NCBI GenBank assembly: GCA_005884115.1
Contig: VAXW01000003.1
Span: 472,128 to 536,127, forward strand
Direction of reading: 5' to 3'
DNA length: 64,000 nt
DNA from: Actinomycetota bacterium
GTDB taxonomy: Bacteria; Actinomycetota; Thermoleophilia; Solirubrobacterales; Solirubrobacteraceae
Below, in pieces: positions 17,559 to 25,725 of this stretch (position 1 is the stretch's first letter; each line of letters starts with the position of its first letter). Under the pieces are notes generated by a model. The model ran no database searches. It worked only from the letters and a program-made list of their open reading frames with translations, and was not told the origin of the DNA. A program made the position numbers and the translations under genes.

Positions 17559-18841
17559 GCGCGCGGGCCGGGATAGTCGTGACCGGCACCGAGGTGTTGA
17601 GCGGGAGGGTGAACGATCGCAACGGCCCCTGGCTGGCCGAGCGCCTGCGCGAGCTTGGCGTCGATCTCGCGTACACGACGATCGTCGGAGACCGGCCCGA
17701 GGACATGCACGCGGCGCTCAGCTTCATGGCTCGCCACGAGCTCGACTTGGTGCTCTCGAGCGGCGGCCTCGGCCCGACGGCCGACGACCTCACGGCGGAG
17801 GTCGTAGGGCGCTTCCAGGGGCGCGAGATGGTGCTCGATGAGGCGCTCGAACGCCGCATCGCCGAGATCGTCGAGCCGCTCGCGCGGCGCTGGGCGAACC
17901 TCGACCGCCGGGCGATCGAAGAGGGGACCAGAAAGCAGGCCACGATCCCCCTCGGCGCGACCGTGCTCGCGCCGGTCGGGACGGCTCCCGGCCTGGTCGT
18001 GCCGCCCGCCGAGGACGGTGCCGGGCCCACGATCGTGGTCCTGCCGGGGCCGCCGCGCGAGCTGCAGCCCATGTGGGAGCAGGCGCTCCAGACAGAGGCT
18101 CTGCGCGCAGCGATTAAACGTGCCACCACCTACCGCCAGCAGATGCTGCGCCTGTTCGGCATCCCCGAGTCGGAGATCGCCGAGACGCTGCGCGTCGCCG
18201 CGCGCGATGGGGTGGCCCTGGAGCGGCTCGAGATCACCACCTGCCTGAAAGGCGGTGAGATAGAGGTCGTCACGCGCTATGAGCCGCCCGCGGAGGACGC
18301 CTACCAGAAGCTGGTCGAGCTTGTGCGCGAGCGCCACGCGGACACCCTGTACTCGCTCGATGGGACCTCCGTCGACGAGCAGGTGGCCACGCTCTTGAGC
18401 GGGCACACGATCGCCACGGCCGAGTCCTGCACGGGTGGTCTGCTGGCCGCTCGCCTGAGCGCACGCGCGGGTGCGTCGGCGTACTTCAAGGGCGCGATCG
18501 TCGCCTACTCAGACGAGGTCAAGGTCGCGCAGGCGGGCGTTCCGAGCGAGCTGATAAGCGCACACGGCGCCGTGTCCGAGCAGGTAGCCGAGGCGCTTGC
18601 CGACGGCGCGCGCTCGCGTACGAAGGCAGACATCGGAGTGGGGATCACGGGCATCGCGGGGCCCTCCGGCGGTACAGAGGAGAAGCCCGTGGGGCTGGTG
18701 TGGTTGAGCGTGGCAGGCCCAGGCGAGGCGCGCGTGACCCGCTCGGTCAACCTTCCCGGCGGGCGCGCGGACGTTCGCGAGCGCGCTACCACTGTCGCGA
18801 TGCACATGATCCGCCGCACGCTCAGCGAGCTCGCGCGCTGA
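17555..18841 (+). CDS. cinA: CinA family protein (NMN amidase / damage-inducible)
   Basis: A 428-residue two-domain protein. The MoaB/MogA-like N-terminal domain has [24 protein letters not shown] and LPGPPRE. The C-terminal PncC domain (from about 270) has [14 protein letters not shown] and [12 protein letters not shown], typical of nicotinamide-nucleotide amidase. GTG 17555 overlaps the rodZ-like stop. In several actinobacteria cinA precedes recA; here recA lies 3 kb away on the same strand with thpR between. Confidence 0.93.
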   Translation: MSARAGIVVTGTEVLSGRVNDRNGPWLAERLRELGVDLAYTTIVGDRPEDMHAALSFMARHELDLVLSSGGLGPTADDLTAEVVGRFQGREMVLDEALERRIAEIVEPLARRWANLDRRAIEEGTRKQATIPLGATVLAPVGTAPGLVVPPAEDGAGPTIVVLPGPPRELQPMWEQALQTEALRAAIKRATTYRQQMLRLFGIPESEIAETLRVAARDGVALERLEITTCLKGGEIEVVTRYEPPAEDAYQKLVELVRERHADTLYSLDGTSVDEQVATLLSGHTIATAESCTGGLLAARLSARAGASAYFKGAIVAYSDEVKVAQAGVPSELISAHGAVSEQVAEALADGARSRTKADIGVGITGIAGPSGGTEEKPVGLVWLSVAGPGEARVTRSVNLPGGRADVRERATTVAMHMIRRTLSELAR

Positions 18842-18859
18842 GCGCACTGCTGTGCACGC

Positions 18860-20230
18860 TCAGCGGGCCAGCTGGGATGTCGCGCCCAGCGAGCGCCCAC
18901 CGTCGTGCTCGCCGAGGGCGAACAGTCGCCACTGGCCGGGAACGCCCTTGAGCTCGTGGACACCTCGATCGAGCAGCTCGATCCCGGAACCCATCACTAG
19001 ATCCTTGACGGTGCCAGACACGAGCACGCCGCCAGACGGCGCCAGCGCGCCCACGCGCGCCGCCACGTGAACCGCGATGCCTCCGAGATCATCGCCCCGC
19101 AGCTCGCACTCGCCGGCGTGCAGGCCGGCTCTGAGCTCCACTCCCAGCTCGCGCGCCTCCTCCACGACCGCAGATGCGCAGCGGATCGCCCTCGCAGGGC
19201 CGTCGAAGCTGGCGAGGAAGCCGTCCCCAGTGTGCTTGACCTCCCGTCCGCAAAACAGCTCGAGCTGGGCCCGCACAAGTGCGTCGTGGCGATCGAGCAG
19301 GGCCCGCCACGCGCGGTCGCCGAGCTCGGCCGCCCGTCTGGTGGAGTCGACGATGTCCGTGAACAGAACGGTCGCGAGCACGCGGTCCGGCCGCTCTTCT
19401 ACGCGCGCCCCGGTGAGGAATTCCTGTATCTCGCCAGCAACCGCCTCAGGGTCGCCGGCGCCCGGGAAGTGGTCGCGGCCCGGGAGCTCGACGTATCGAG
19501 CGCCGGGGACCAGCTCCGCCATCGCGCGTCCGCCGGCGGCCGGGATCGGTGAGTCGCGGTGGTGCAGTACGAGCGTCGGAACCCTGACCAGGGGCAGCAC
19601 GGGGCGCGCGTCGACGCGCTGGATCGCCTCCCACAGCGAGAGCGCCATCCCGGGACTCATGGAGGCCCGCTCGAACGTGCCCCACAAGCGCTTGGCCCCC
19701 GGCGTGCCGGCCATGGAGGGAGCGATCCACCGAAGCGTCTCGCCCTCGCCCCAGTGATCGATCGTGCGCCTGATGTTCAGCGCCTGCTCCGACCACGTCA
19801 TCTCCGGCGAGGCACCCTCGACGTTGATCCCGACCGCGAAGCCGTCGTACAGGATCAAGCCGATCGTGCGCTCGGGATGGCTCGCCGCGAACATGGCGCT
19901 CATCGCGCACCCCTCGGAGAAGCCGAGCAGAGCTGCCCGCTCGGAGCCCACGGCGTCCATCACCGCGCGGATGTCATCCATGCGCTCTTCGAACGTCGGC
20001 GCCTCGCCGACGGGGTCGGAGAGCCCGCTGCCGCGCTTGTCGAACATGATCAGCCGCGAAAAGCCGGCCAGTCGGAGCAGGAAGCTCGTGAGCGTGGGGT
20101 TCATCCACTGAAAGTCCAGGTGCGAGAGCCAGCCCCACACGTAGACGAGGTCGATCGGCCCCTCGCCGAGTACCTGGTAGGCGATGTTGACGTCGCCGCT
20201 CTTGGCGTAGCTGGTCTTGGGTGGCGACAT
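18860..20230 (-). CDS. alpha/beta hydrolase fused to class III adenylate/guanylate cyclase domain
   Basis: A 456-residue fusion. Residues 1-275 are an alpha/beta hydrolase with nucleophile Ser105 (GFSEG), an acid in the HHRDSP region and His254 (GRDHFPG). Residues 284-440 are a class III cyclase domain with metal-binding Asp292 (FTDIVDST) and Asp336 (HTGDGFLA), and VAARVGAL near the C-terminus. The position that is usually Asn in N.AAR is His. A hydrolase-cyclase fusion of this type is known in mycobacteria and relatives. ATG 20230 is chosen; the frame stays open into thpR but has no homology there. Ligand and product (cAMP or cGMP) are unknown. Confidence 0.9.
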   Translation of the reverse strand: MSPPKTSYAKSGDVNIAYQVLGEGPIDLVYVWGWLSHLDFQWMNPTLTSFLLRLAGFSRLIMFDKRGSGLSDPVGEAPTFEERMDDIRAVMDAVGSERAALLGFSEGCAMSAMFAASHPERTIGLILYDGFAVGINVEGASPEMTWSEQALNIRRTIDHWGEGETLRWIAPSMAGTPGAKRLWGTFERASMSPGMALSLWEAIQRVDARPVLPLVRVPTLVLHHRDSPIPAAGGRAMAELVPGARYVELPGRDHFPGAGDPEAVAGEIQEFLTGARVEERPDRVLATVLFTDIVDSTRRAAELGDRAWRALLDRHDALVRAQLELFCGREVKHTGDGFLASFDGPARAIRCASAVVEEARELGVELRAGLHAGECELRGDDLGGIAVHVAARVGALAPSGGVLVSGTVKDLVMGSGIELLDRGVHELKGVPGQWRLFALGEHDGGRSLGATSQLAR

Positions 20231-20359
20231 CGAGCAGTCCTGTGAGCCAAGCCTACCGCTGGGTGACCGGCTCGAAGCTGCCGGGCGCTCGCGGCGCCGA
20301 AGCGGCCGGCGGACGGCCCGGCGATGCAGGAGCAGCGCGAGAGTAGGATCGAGGCTGGC

Positions 20360-20998
20360 ATGTCGCGCGGAGCAACAGCCCGGCTGTTCGCAGCTGTCGA
20401 GCTCCCGGCGACGGTGCGAGAAGAGCTTCTCGCCTGGACGCAGGGCGTGGCCGGGAGGAGGCTGGCGCGTGCTGGCCGTGAGGCGCCCGGCACCCTGCGG
20501 GTGCTGGAGGCCTCCTCGCTGCATCTGACGCTCTGTTTCCTGGGCAGCCGCCCGGTGGAGGAGATCTCGCGCGCGACCGGAGCGATCGCGGAAGCGCTCG
20601 ATCGCCACCTCGAGGACGCCCCCGAGCTGTCGCTGGGCGCGCCGCTGTGGCTTCCCCCGAAGCATCCGCGCGCGCTGACCGTCGAGGTCCGCGACGACTC
20701 GGGCACGCTGCAGAGGCTCCAGGGCGCCCTGGCAGAGGCGCTCGCCGGGGCGATCGACTGGCAGCCTGAGCGGCGCCGTTTCAAAGCCCACATCACCGTC
20801 GCGCGGATGCGCGCTGACCGCGCCAGGGGAAGGTCGCGCGCGGGCCAGGGACATGATCCGCTCCCGCCCACGCCGCAGCTGCGCTTCAGCGCCCCAGCGG
20901 TTGCCCTGTATCGCTCGTGGCTCTCGCCGCACGGGGCGAGCTACGAGGTGATCGCCCGGCTCTCGCTCGCGGCGGCCTCAGGCGCGGCGCGGGGGTAG
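20360..20998 (+). CDS. thpR: RNA 2',3'-cyclic phosphodiesterase (2H family)
   Basis: A 212-residue 2H phosphoesterase. The two catalytic HxT motifs are HLTLCFLG (His55, Thr57) and HITVARM (His144, Thr146). The N-terminus RLFAAVELP is typical of ThpR/LigT. The enzyme opens 2',3'-cyclic phosphates on RNA; the cellular substrate is uncertain. ATG 20360 is chosen. Its 5' flank is divergent from the hydrolase-cyclase gene, about 130 bases apart. Confidence 0.92.
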   Translation: MSRGATARLFAAVELPATVREELLAWTQGVAGRRLARAGREAPGTLRVLEASSLHLTLCFLGSRPVEEISRATGAIAEALDRHLEDAPELSLGAPLWLPPKHPRALTVEVRDDSGTLQRLQGALAEALAGAIDWQPERRRFKAHITVARMRADRARGRSRAGQGHDPLPPTPQLRFSAPAVALYRSWLSPHGASYEVIARLSLAAASGAARG

Positions 20999-21041
20999 GC
21001 GCCCGCCGCCCCGCGGACGCCGGCAAGAGCCGCCGGCCCGC

Positions 21042-21647
21042 TCACGCGATGGAGTATCGGGCAGCAGCGGGCGAGCACTCCGACGCCGCCGTGGCTTCAT
21101 CGGCGGACGCTTCGACTGCTTCTTCGTACGGCGCTTCGCCCGCGGAGTCCGGGCTGCCTTCGCTTTCGCAGGTCGATTCGCCGGGCGCGCCCTCTTCCTG
21201 GCTGTCCTGTTCAGGTCCCGCTTCGCCCGCCACGCTGCAAGCGTCGCTCGTGGAGCCTTCGCTCGCAGATGCCGCCCCCGCGGCCGCGCCGCAGTGAGCT
21301 TCAGCTTCGCCTTCTTCCTCTCCGCCTCCTACACACGCGTAGGAGGCGTGTCCCGCAGTAACCGGGGCTCTGCCGTCGAGGCATCCCGGGCCGAAGCTGT
21401 CGAAGACCCGCGCATGGTGGCGCCCGCGGTGCGCCTTGCGGGCGTACCTCCTGGCCGCGGCATGCCTGGCGCGGCGCCTGAGGGACTTGGCGGCGGTACG
21501 GCTGCGGTTTGTGCGCGACGCCGCACAGGACCCAGCTGAGTGACTGGCGCCAAGCGAGCGGCAAGCCTGCCTCGCTGGCTGAGCGAAGGCGCGCCCGGCG
21601 GAGGAGAGCAGGATGGCGAGAGCGGCCATCGCGAGCGCCAGGGCCAT
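21042..21647 (-). CDS. predicted secreted acidic protein, unknown
   Basis: A 201-residue protein I do not recognise. Residues 1-28 form a clear signal peptide (MALALAMAALAILL core, then AFAQPA). The next 60 residues are Arg/Ala/His-rich with two cysteines. The last 90 residues are a low-complexity acidic Glu/Ser/Ala region with scattered cysteines (DACSVAGEAG, GESTCESEG, ASECSPAA). ATG 21647 is the start at the signal peptide; the frame is open further upstream toward recA. The signal peptide is the main evidence that the gene is real. It is convergent with thpR and divergent from recA. Confidence 0.5.
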   Translation of the reverse strand: MALALAMAALAILLSSAGRAFAQPARQACRSLGASHSAGSCAASRTNRSRTAAKSLRRRARHAAARRYARKAHRGRHHARVFDSFGPGCLDGRAPVTAGHASYACVGGGEEEGEAEAHCGAAAGAASASEGSTSDACSVAGEAGPEQDSQEEGAPGESTCESEGSPDSAGEAPYEEAVEASADEATAASECSPAAARYSIA

Positions 21648-21828
21648 GCGCACGGCTGATCGTCGGGCGAGGGCGGTGTCGGACAAGGTTTCCCTACGGA
21701 TCGGTCGGTCAAGAAGCTTGGGGTGTGATCGTCGGGCGTCACGGCAATCGTGAGCCCGCGGTGCAGCCGTGGACGAAACGGGACCGAGCGGGGGCGAGCG
21801 TGCCCGAGGCGCCTGCTCGCAGCGGACG

Positions 21829-21842
21829 CGAACAGCTGTTCC
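21829..21842 (+). promoter_or_regulatory. LexA (SOS) box upstream of recA
   Basis: CGAACAGCTGTTCC fits the Gram-positive/actinobacterial SOS box (CGAAC-N4-GTTC). The core GAACAGCTGTTC is a perfect 12-bp palindrome. It lies 49 bases before the recA ATG, the expected place for a LexA-controlled promoter. Confidence 0.85.
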
Positions 21843-21891
21843 GTCCGCGACGCGCTCTAGCCTCGTCAGTCCACCCGAACCGGAGGAGACC

Positions 21892-23061
21892 ATGTCCGTG
21901 ACCGATCAGGAGAAGGCTGCCAAGGCGCGAGACGCCGCACTTCGGGGTGCGCTCACGCAGATCGAGCGCGAGTTCGGCAAGGGCACTGTCATGCGCATGG
22001 GAGACGAGGGGGCGCAGGTGCGCTGCGAGGTGATACCCACGGGCGCGCTGTCGCTCGATCTCGCACTCGGTATCGGCGGCGTTCCCAGGGGCCGAATCGT
22101 CGAGGTGTTCGGCCCGGAGTCCTCTGGCAAGACGACGATGGTCTACCACGTGCTCGCAGAGGCGCAGAGGCTGGGCGGCGTCTGCGCGTTCATAGACGCA
22201 GAGCACGCGATGGACCCGCTCTATGCCAAGCAGATCGGCGTGGACATCGACGAGCTGCTCGTATCGCAGCCCGACTACGGAGAGCAGGCGCTGGAGATCG
22301 CGGACATGCTCGTGCGCTCGGGCGCCGTTGACGTGGTGGCGATCGACTCGGTCGCCGCGCTCACGCCGCGCGTGGAGCTGGAGGGCCAGATGGGCGACCA
22401 GACGGTCGGCTCGCAGGCCCGGATGATGTCGCAGGCGATGCGCAAGCTCGCGGGCAACCTCAACCGCACGAACACGCTCTGCATCCTCACCAACCAGATC
22501 CGGGAAAAGGTTGGGGTGATGTTTGGCTCGCCCGAGACCCAGCCGGGAGGCCGCGCGCTGAAGTTCTATGCCTCTCAGCGCCTGGACATCCGCCGCATCG
22601 AGACGCTCAAGGAGGGCACCGAGGCGGTGGGAAACCGGGTGCGGGTGAAGATCGTCAAGAACAAGGTCGCGGCCCCGTTCCGCCAGGCGGAGTTCGACAT
22701 CGAGTTCGGCAAGGGCATCTCGACCTCGGGCTGCCTGCTCGATCTCGGCTTGGAGCACAACATCATCTCCAAGTCGGGCTCGTTCTTCTCATACGCCAAC
22801 GAGCGCCTCGGCCAGGGGCGCGGCAACGCCAAGTCCCACCTGGACGCCAACCCGGCGCTGGCGAAGGAGATCGAGGACAAGATCTACGCGGCTCTGGATA
22901 TCAGCAGGGAGGCACCCACGCCGATCGCCAGCGCGGGCGCGGGTACCCACAAGGGGACAGGCACCCCAGCAGGCACAGGTGAGCGCACCCGTTCGGGCCC
23001 GGGCGACAAGGACGGCTCGGCTCCGATGGCCAGCGAACCGGTGGCCGCAGCGGCGGCTTAG
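21892..23061 (+). CDS. recA: recombinase RecA
   Basis: A 389-residue RecA. Walker A GPESSGKT is at 74-81; the [11 protein letters not shown]alker B and the loop-2 region [11 protein letters not shown] are intact. The C-terminal 50 residues are a Gly/Thr/Ala-rich tail. ATG 21892 has an SD (CGGAGGAG) about 7 bases upstream. A LexA box lies 49 bases upstream, so SOS induction is expected. recX, which usually follows recA in actinobacteria, is absent; instead a convergent small secreted protein shares the last four bases. Confidence 0.98.
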   Translation: MSVTDQEKAAKARDAALRGALTQIEREFGKGTVMRMGDEGAQVRCEVIPTGALSLDLALGIGGVPRGRIVEVFGPESSGKTTMVYHVLAEAQRLGGVCAFIDAEHAMDPLYAKQIGVDIDELLVSQPDYGEQALEIADMLVRSGAVDVVAIDSVAALTPRVELEGQMGDQTVGSQARMMSQAMRKLAGNLNRTNTLCILTNQIREKVGVMFGSPETQPGGRALKFYASQRLDIRRIETLKEGTEAVGNRVRVKIVKNKVAAPFRQAEFDIEFGKGISTSGCLLDLGLEHNIISKSGSFFSYANERLGQGRGNAKSHLDANPALAKEIEDKIYAALDISREAPTPIASAGAGTHKGTGTPAGTGERTRSGPGDKDGSAPMASEPVAAAAA

Positions 23062-23456
23062 CGGCGACGCCTCAGCCTGGGGAGGCCTTCGAGACGCGGC
23101 ACGGTGGGCCGCCTGGCGCAGAACGGCACGCGAGGGCTCGCGGCGCCGCGAGCCACCAGCTCCATGCACGGCCGCATCGCTCTCGTATGACAGGGTTTCG
23201 GAGGCTGGGCTCGGGGCGCCCGGGCGGCCGCCACCGGCAGCGCGCAGCCTTCTTCGCAGCGTCCCGTCGCCGTTGAGCAGGTCTCCGGTAGCTGCGACAG
23301 CGACGGGAGAGCTTTGGATGTGAAGGTCGACGCGAGCGGCGCCGGAGCCTCGTGTCGGGACGCCGAGCCGGGTCGAGCGGAGCCGCCGGCAGCGACGACC
23401 GTCCCGATGAGAGCCGCAAGAGCGAGGGCCACAAGCAGAAAGGCCTTACGCCTCAC
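23058..23456 (-). CDS. predicted small secreted Cys-rich protein
   Basis: A 132-residue protein I do not recognise. The N-terminus [24 protein letters not shown] is a strong signal peptide. The mature part has six cysteines ([25 protein letters not shown] and PFCARRP), suggesting disulfide bonds. GTG 23456 is chosen for the signal peptide; the frame is open a further 26 codons upstream. Its stop overlaps the recA stop by 4 bases, tail to tail. The gene is supported by the signal peptide and cysteine pattern only. Confidence 0.55.
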   Translation of the reverse strand: MRRKAFLLVALALAALIGTVVAAGGSARPGSASRHEAPAPLASTFTSKALPSLSQLPETCSTATGRCEEGCALPVAAARAPRAQPPKPCHTRAMRPCMELVARGAASPRVPFCARRPTVPRLEGLPRLRRRR

Positions 23457-23841
23457 GATCTGAGCGTAACGCCGAGATCCTCCGCGGGTCGAGGTTGGCG
23501 ACCAGGCGAAGGAGCGCCACGACGACGCTGTCATACAGGCGAGTCGCCGTCTCCTTCTCTCCGTCCGGTGCGGTAGCGCGCCCGGCTAAGCGCCAACGGA
23601 ACCGCAAGCCCCGCCAGCTGGCGCGTACCACCTAGCAGGTTCGATACGCGAGCAGTGCGGTGAAGTGACGAAGGCCCAGGCCATGGGTCGCGACCCGACT
23701 GCACGGTGAAAGACGTCACGAGCGACGGGCTAGCGGCGCCGCTGCGCCGTCCGCAGCCCTCGGCCTACCCCGAACTGCTGCCAAGCTGGCGCCGTCAATC
23801 GGAGCTACCCTCTGGCAACAAGGTGCAGCCAACGAACGAAG
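23457..23841. other. 385-base region without a convincing gene
   Basis: Lies between the divergent starts of the small secreted protein (minus) and miaB (plus). I see no tRNA, no clear promoter and no ORF with a signal or SD. G+C is slightly lower than the neighbours. It presumably holds both promoters. Confidence 0.5.
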
Positions 23842-25203
23842 ATGCCGAGTAAACAGTTGCGGTACCACCTGACGACCTTCGGGTGCCAGATGAACGAGCA
23901 CGACTCCGAGCGTATGAGCGGCATGCTCGAGGCGCTTGGCTACAGCGAGTCGCCTGACCGCGAGAGCGCCGATCTGATCCTCTTCAACACGTGCTCGATC
24001 CGGGAGTCGGCCGACAGCCGCTTTCTCGCGCATCTGGGCCAGGCCAGGCGGCTGAAGCGTGAGCATCCTGATCGCATCGTGGGCGTGGGCGGCTGCTGGG
24101 CGCAGTCGCTCAAGCATGAGGTTTTCGCACGCTTCCCGTTCGTCGACGTCGCCTTCGGGCCGGGCCAGGTGCACAAGCTCGCCGAGTTCCTCACGAGCGA
24201 GTCGCTTTCGGCTCAGGGCTACTTCGAGTTCGACGGCTTCACCGGGCGCCTGCCGGCGCGGCGCACGCGCCCGTTCCAGGCCTGGCTTCAGATCAGCGTG
24301 GGGTGCAACTGCGCCTGCTCGTACTGCATCGTTCCCTCCACCCGCGGCCGCGAGGTCAGCCGCCCGCCGCACGAGCTCGTCGAGGAGGTGCGAGCGATGG
24401 CGCGCGACGGCGTGCGCGAGGTGACGCTGCTTGGCCAGAACGTCAACTCCTACGGCCGCGACCTCCCGGCGACCGCGATCGCACGTGGCGAGCGGGCCGC
24501 CGAGCGCGTGACTTTCGCGGGGCTTTTGGCGCAGATCGACGCGATCGAGGGGATCGAGCGCATCCGCTACACGAGCCCGCACCCGAAGGACATGCGCGAG
24601 GACGTGATCCGCGCCCATCGCGACCTTGAGAGCCTGTGTGAGCACATTCACCTGCCGCTGCAGTCGGGCTGCTCGCGGATCCTGAAGGCGATGCGGCGCA
24701 CCTATGACCGCTCCCGGTACATGGATCGCGTGGCCCTGATCCGTGAGCAGGTGCCCGACGTGGCGCTCACGACTGACATCATCGTGGGGTTCCCCGGCGA
24801 GACCGAGGAGGACTTCTCGCAGACGCTGGAGGTCGTAGAGGAGGTGGGCTACGACGGGGCGTTCACGTTCATCTACTCTCCGCGCCGCGGGACTGAGGCG
24901 GCACGGATCGACGATGGGCTCGTGCCCCACGAGGTGAAGGTCGAGCGCATGGAGCGCCTGGTCGAGCTCGTGCAGCGCCGCGCGCGGGAGCGAGCCCAGC
25001 GCTTTGTCGGGCGCACTCTGGAGGTGCTCGCCGAGGGACCCTCGCGCACCGACGCCGAGAAGCTGCGCGGCCGCACGCGCCACAACAAGGTCGTCAACTT
25101 CAGCGGACTCGCTGCTCCGGGAGAGCTGGCTCAGGTCGAGATCTCTGCAGCCACGAGCCAGACGCTCGCGGGCGAGGAGACGCTGCTCGCCCGCGCTGCC
25201 TAG
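23842..25203 (+). CDS. miaB: tRNA-2-methylthio-N6-dimethylallyladenosine synthase MiaB
   Basis: A 453-residue methylthiotransferase acting on i6A37 of tRNA. The UPF0004 domain has the three cluster cysteines (FGCQMNEHDSE, NTCSIRES, GGCWAQ). The radical SAM motif is Cys155-xxx-Cys159-xx-Cys162 (CNCACSYC), followed by LGQNVNSYG and LPLQSGC. A C-terminal TRAM domain ends at about residue 445. miaA, which makes its substrate, lies 2.4 kb downstream on the same strand. Confidence 0.96.
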   Translation: MPSKQLRYHLTTFGCQMNEHDSERMSGMLEALGYSESPDRESADLILFNTCSIRESADSRFLAHLGQARRLKREHPDRIVGVGGCWAQSLKHEVFARFPFVDVAFGPGQVHKLAEFLTSESLSAQGYFEFDGFTGRLPARRTRPFQAWLQISVGCNCACSYCIVPSTRGREVSRPPHELVEEVRAMARDGVREVTLLGQNVNSYGRDLPATAIARGERAAERVTFAGLLAQIDAIEGIERIRYTSPHPKDMREDVIRAHRDLESLCEHIHLPLQSGCSRILKAMRRTYDRSRYMDRVALIREQVPDVALTTDIIVGFPGETEEDFSQTLEVVEEVGYDGAFTFIYSPRRGTEAARIDDGLVPHEVKVERMERLVELVQRRARERAQRFVGRTLEVLAEGPSRTDAEKLRGRTRHNKVVNFSGLAAPGELAQVEISAATSQTLAGEETLLARAA

Positions 25204-25256
25204 GCCTGCCGCGGCGACGGGCTTACGAACATTCTCCTTCCGCCCTAAACCACGGC

Positions 25257-25286
25257 CGCGGCCACCGGACGACTCCGGCGGCCGCG
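25257..25286 (+). terminator. strong hairpin downstream of miaB
   Basis: A 13-bp stem with one mismatch (25257-25269 with 25274-25286) and a CGAC loop, 53 bases after the miaB stop. There is no T-run on either side. It lies between convergent genes and could serve both. Confidence 0.55.
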
Positions 25287-25304
25287 TGACCGCTGTGTTT
25301 GTCG

Positions 25305-25502
25305 CTACCGCCAGGTTGCGCCCGACGCCGGGCGAAGGCTGGGTTCGGGCCCTGCTTGGGGGGCAGCCTCTCGCCACGTTCGGCCGAGCGCCGGCGGGCC
25401 GGGCGCCGGCTCTTGCCGTGACTTGCCCGGGCCGCCCGGCGGTCCGGATGCGTTGGCGGCGCCTGCCACCATTGTGGCTCCGAGCAACTTCGAGACTTTC
25501 AT
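25305..25502 (-). CDS. small (65-aa) predicted exported peptide
   Basis: ATG 25502 has a perfect AACCAGGAGG SD (spacing 8), the best SD in this region. The first 18 residues (MKVSKLLGATMVAGAANA) look like a short signal peptide. The rest is Pro/Gly/Ala/Arg-rich (SGPPGGPGKSRQEPAPGPP) without a recognisable domain. The SD and signal-like start argue for a real gene; the composition of the tail could mean that the reading frame decays after about residue 25. Confidence 0.5.
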   Translation of the reverse strand: MKVSKLLGATMVAGAANASGPPGGPGKSRQEPAPGPPALGRTWREAAPQAGPEPSLRPASGATWR

Positions 25503-25683
25503 CGTTGAAACCTCCTGGTTGTGGGGTGGGGGGTCGTGGCGGTCATCATCCGCGCAGCGCCTAAGCAGCCAGAAAGCCCCGAGTAAGAATCCCCGAAGCT
25601 CAACGTAGGGGCTCTCTAAGGCGCCGACCGAGTGGCCCCCGGAGCCGGCAGTTTCGATGCGGATTTGGGGGACGTATCCGCTC

Positions 25684-25698
25684 GGGAACGGCGTTCCC
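25684..25698. promoter_or_regulatory. 15-bp perfect palindrome next to the LexA box
   Basis: GGGAACGGCGTTCCC is a perfect odd-centred palindrome. Its GAAC...GTTC half sites are those of a LexA box but with 3 instead of 4 central bases. It ends 13 bases before the perfect box at 25712. It may be a second, weaker LexA contact or a site for another regulator. Confidence 0.35.
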
Positions 25699-25711
25699 TC
25701 GACCGCATATG

Positions 25712-25725
25712 CGAACATACGTTCG
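25712..25725 (+). promoter_or_regulatory. perfect LexA (SOS) box on the start of the radical SAM gene
   Basis: CGAACATACGTTCG has perfect CGAAC/GTTCG half sites around N4. Its last base is the G of the probable GTG start (25725-25727). A bound LexA would block transcription of a leaderless or near-leaderless mRNA. Confidence 0.8.

Noticed and set aside
20231..20932. Upstream extension that would make the hydrolase-cyclase protein 690 residues
   Set aside because: The extension is antisense to thpR and has no homology-like sequence; ATG 20230 precedes the conserved hydrolase start.
21019..21037. GCCGGC hairpin between thpR and the acidic secreted gene
   Set aside because: Only 6 bp and self-palindromic G+C sequence, expected by chance in this genome.
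22979..23323. Plus-strand open frame running from the recA tail into the Cys-rich gene
   Set aside because: Low-complexity shadow; the minus-strand frame has a signal peptide and regular cysteines.
23630..23655. GGTTCGATAC resembling a tRNA T-loop
   Set aside because: The flanking bases do not form a T-stem and no acceptor or anticodon arm is visible on either strand.
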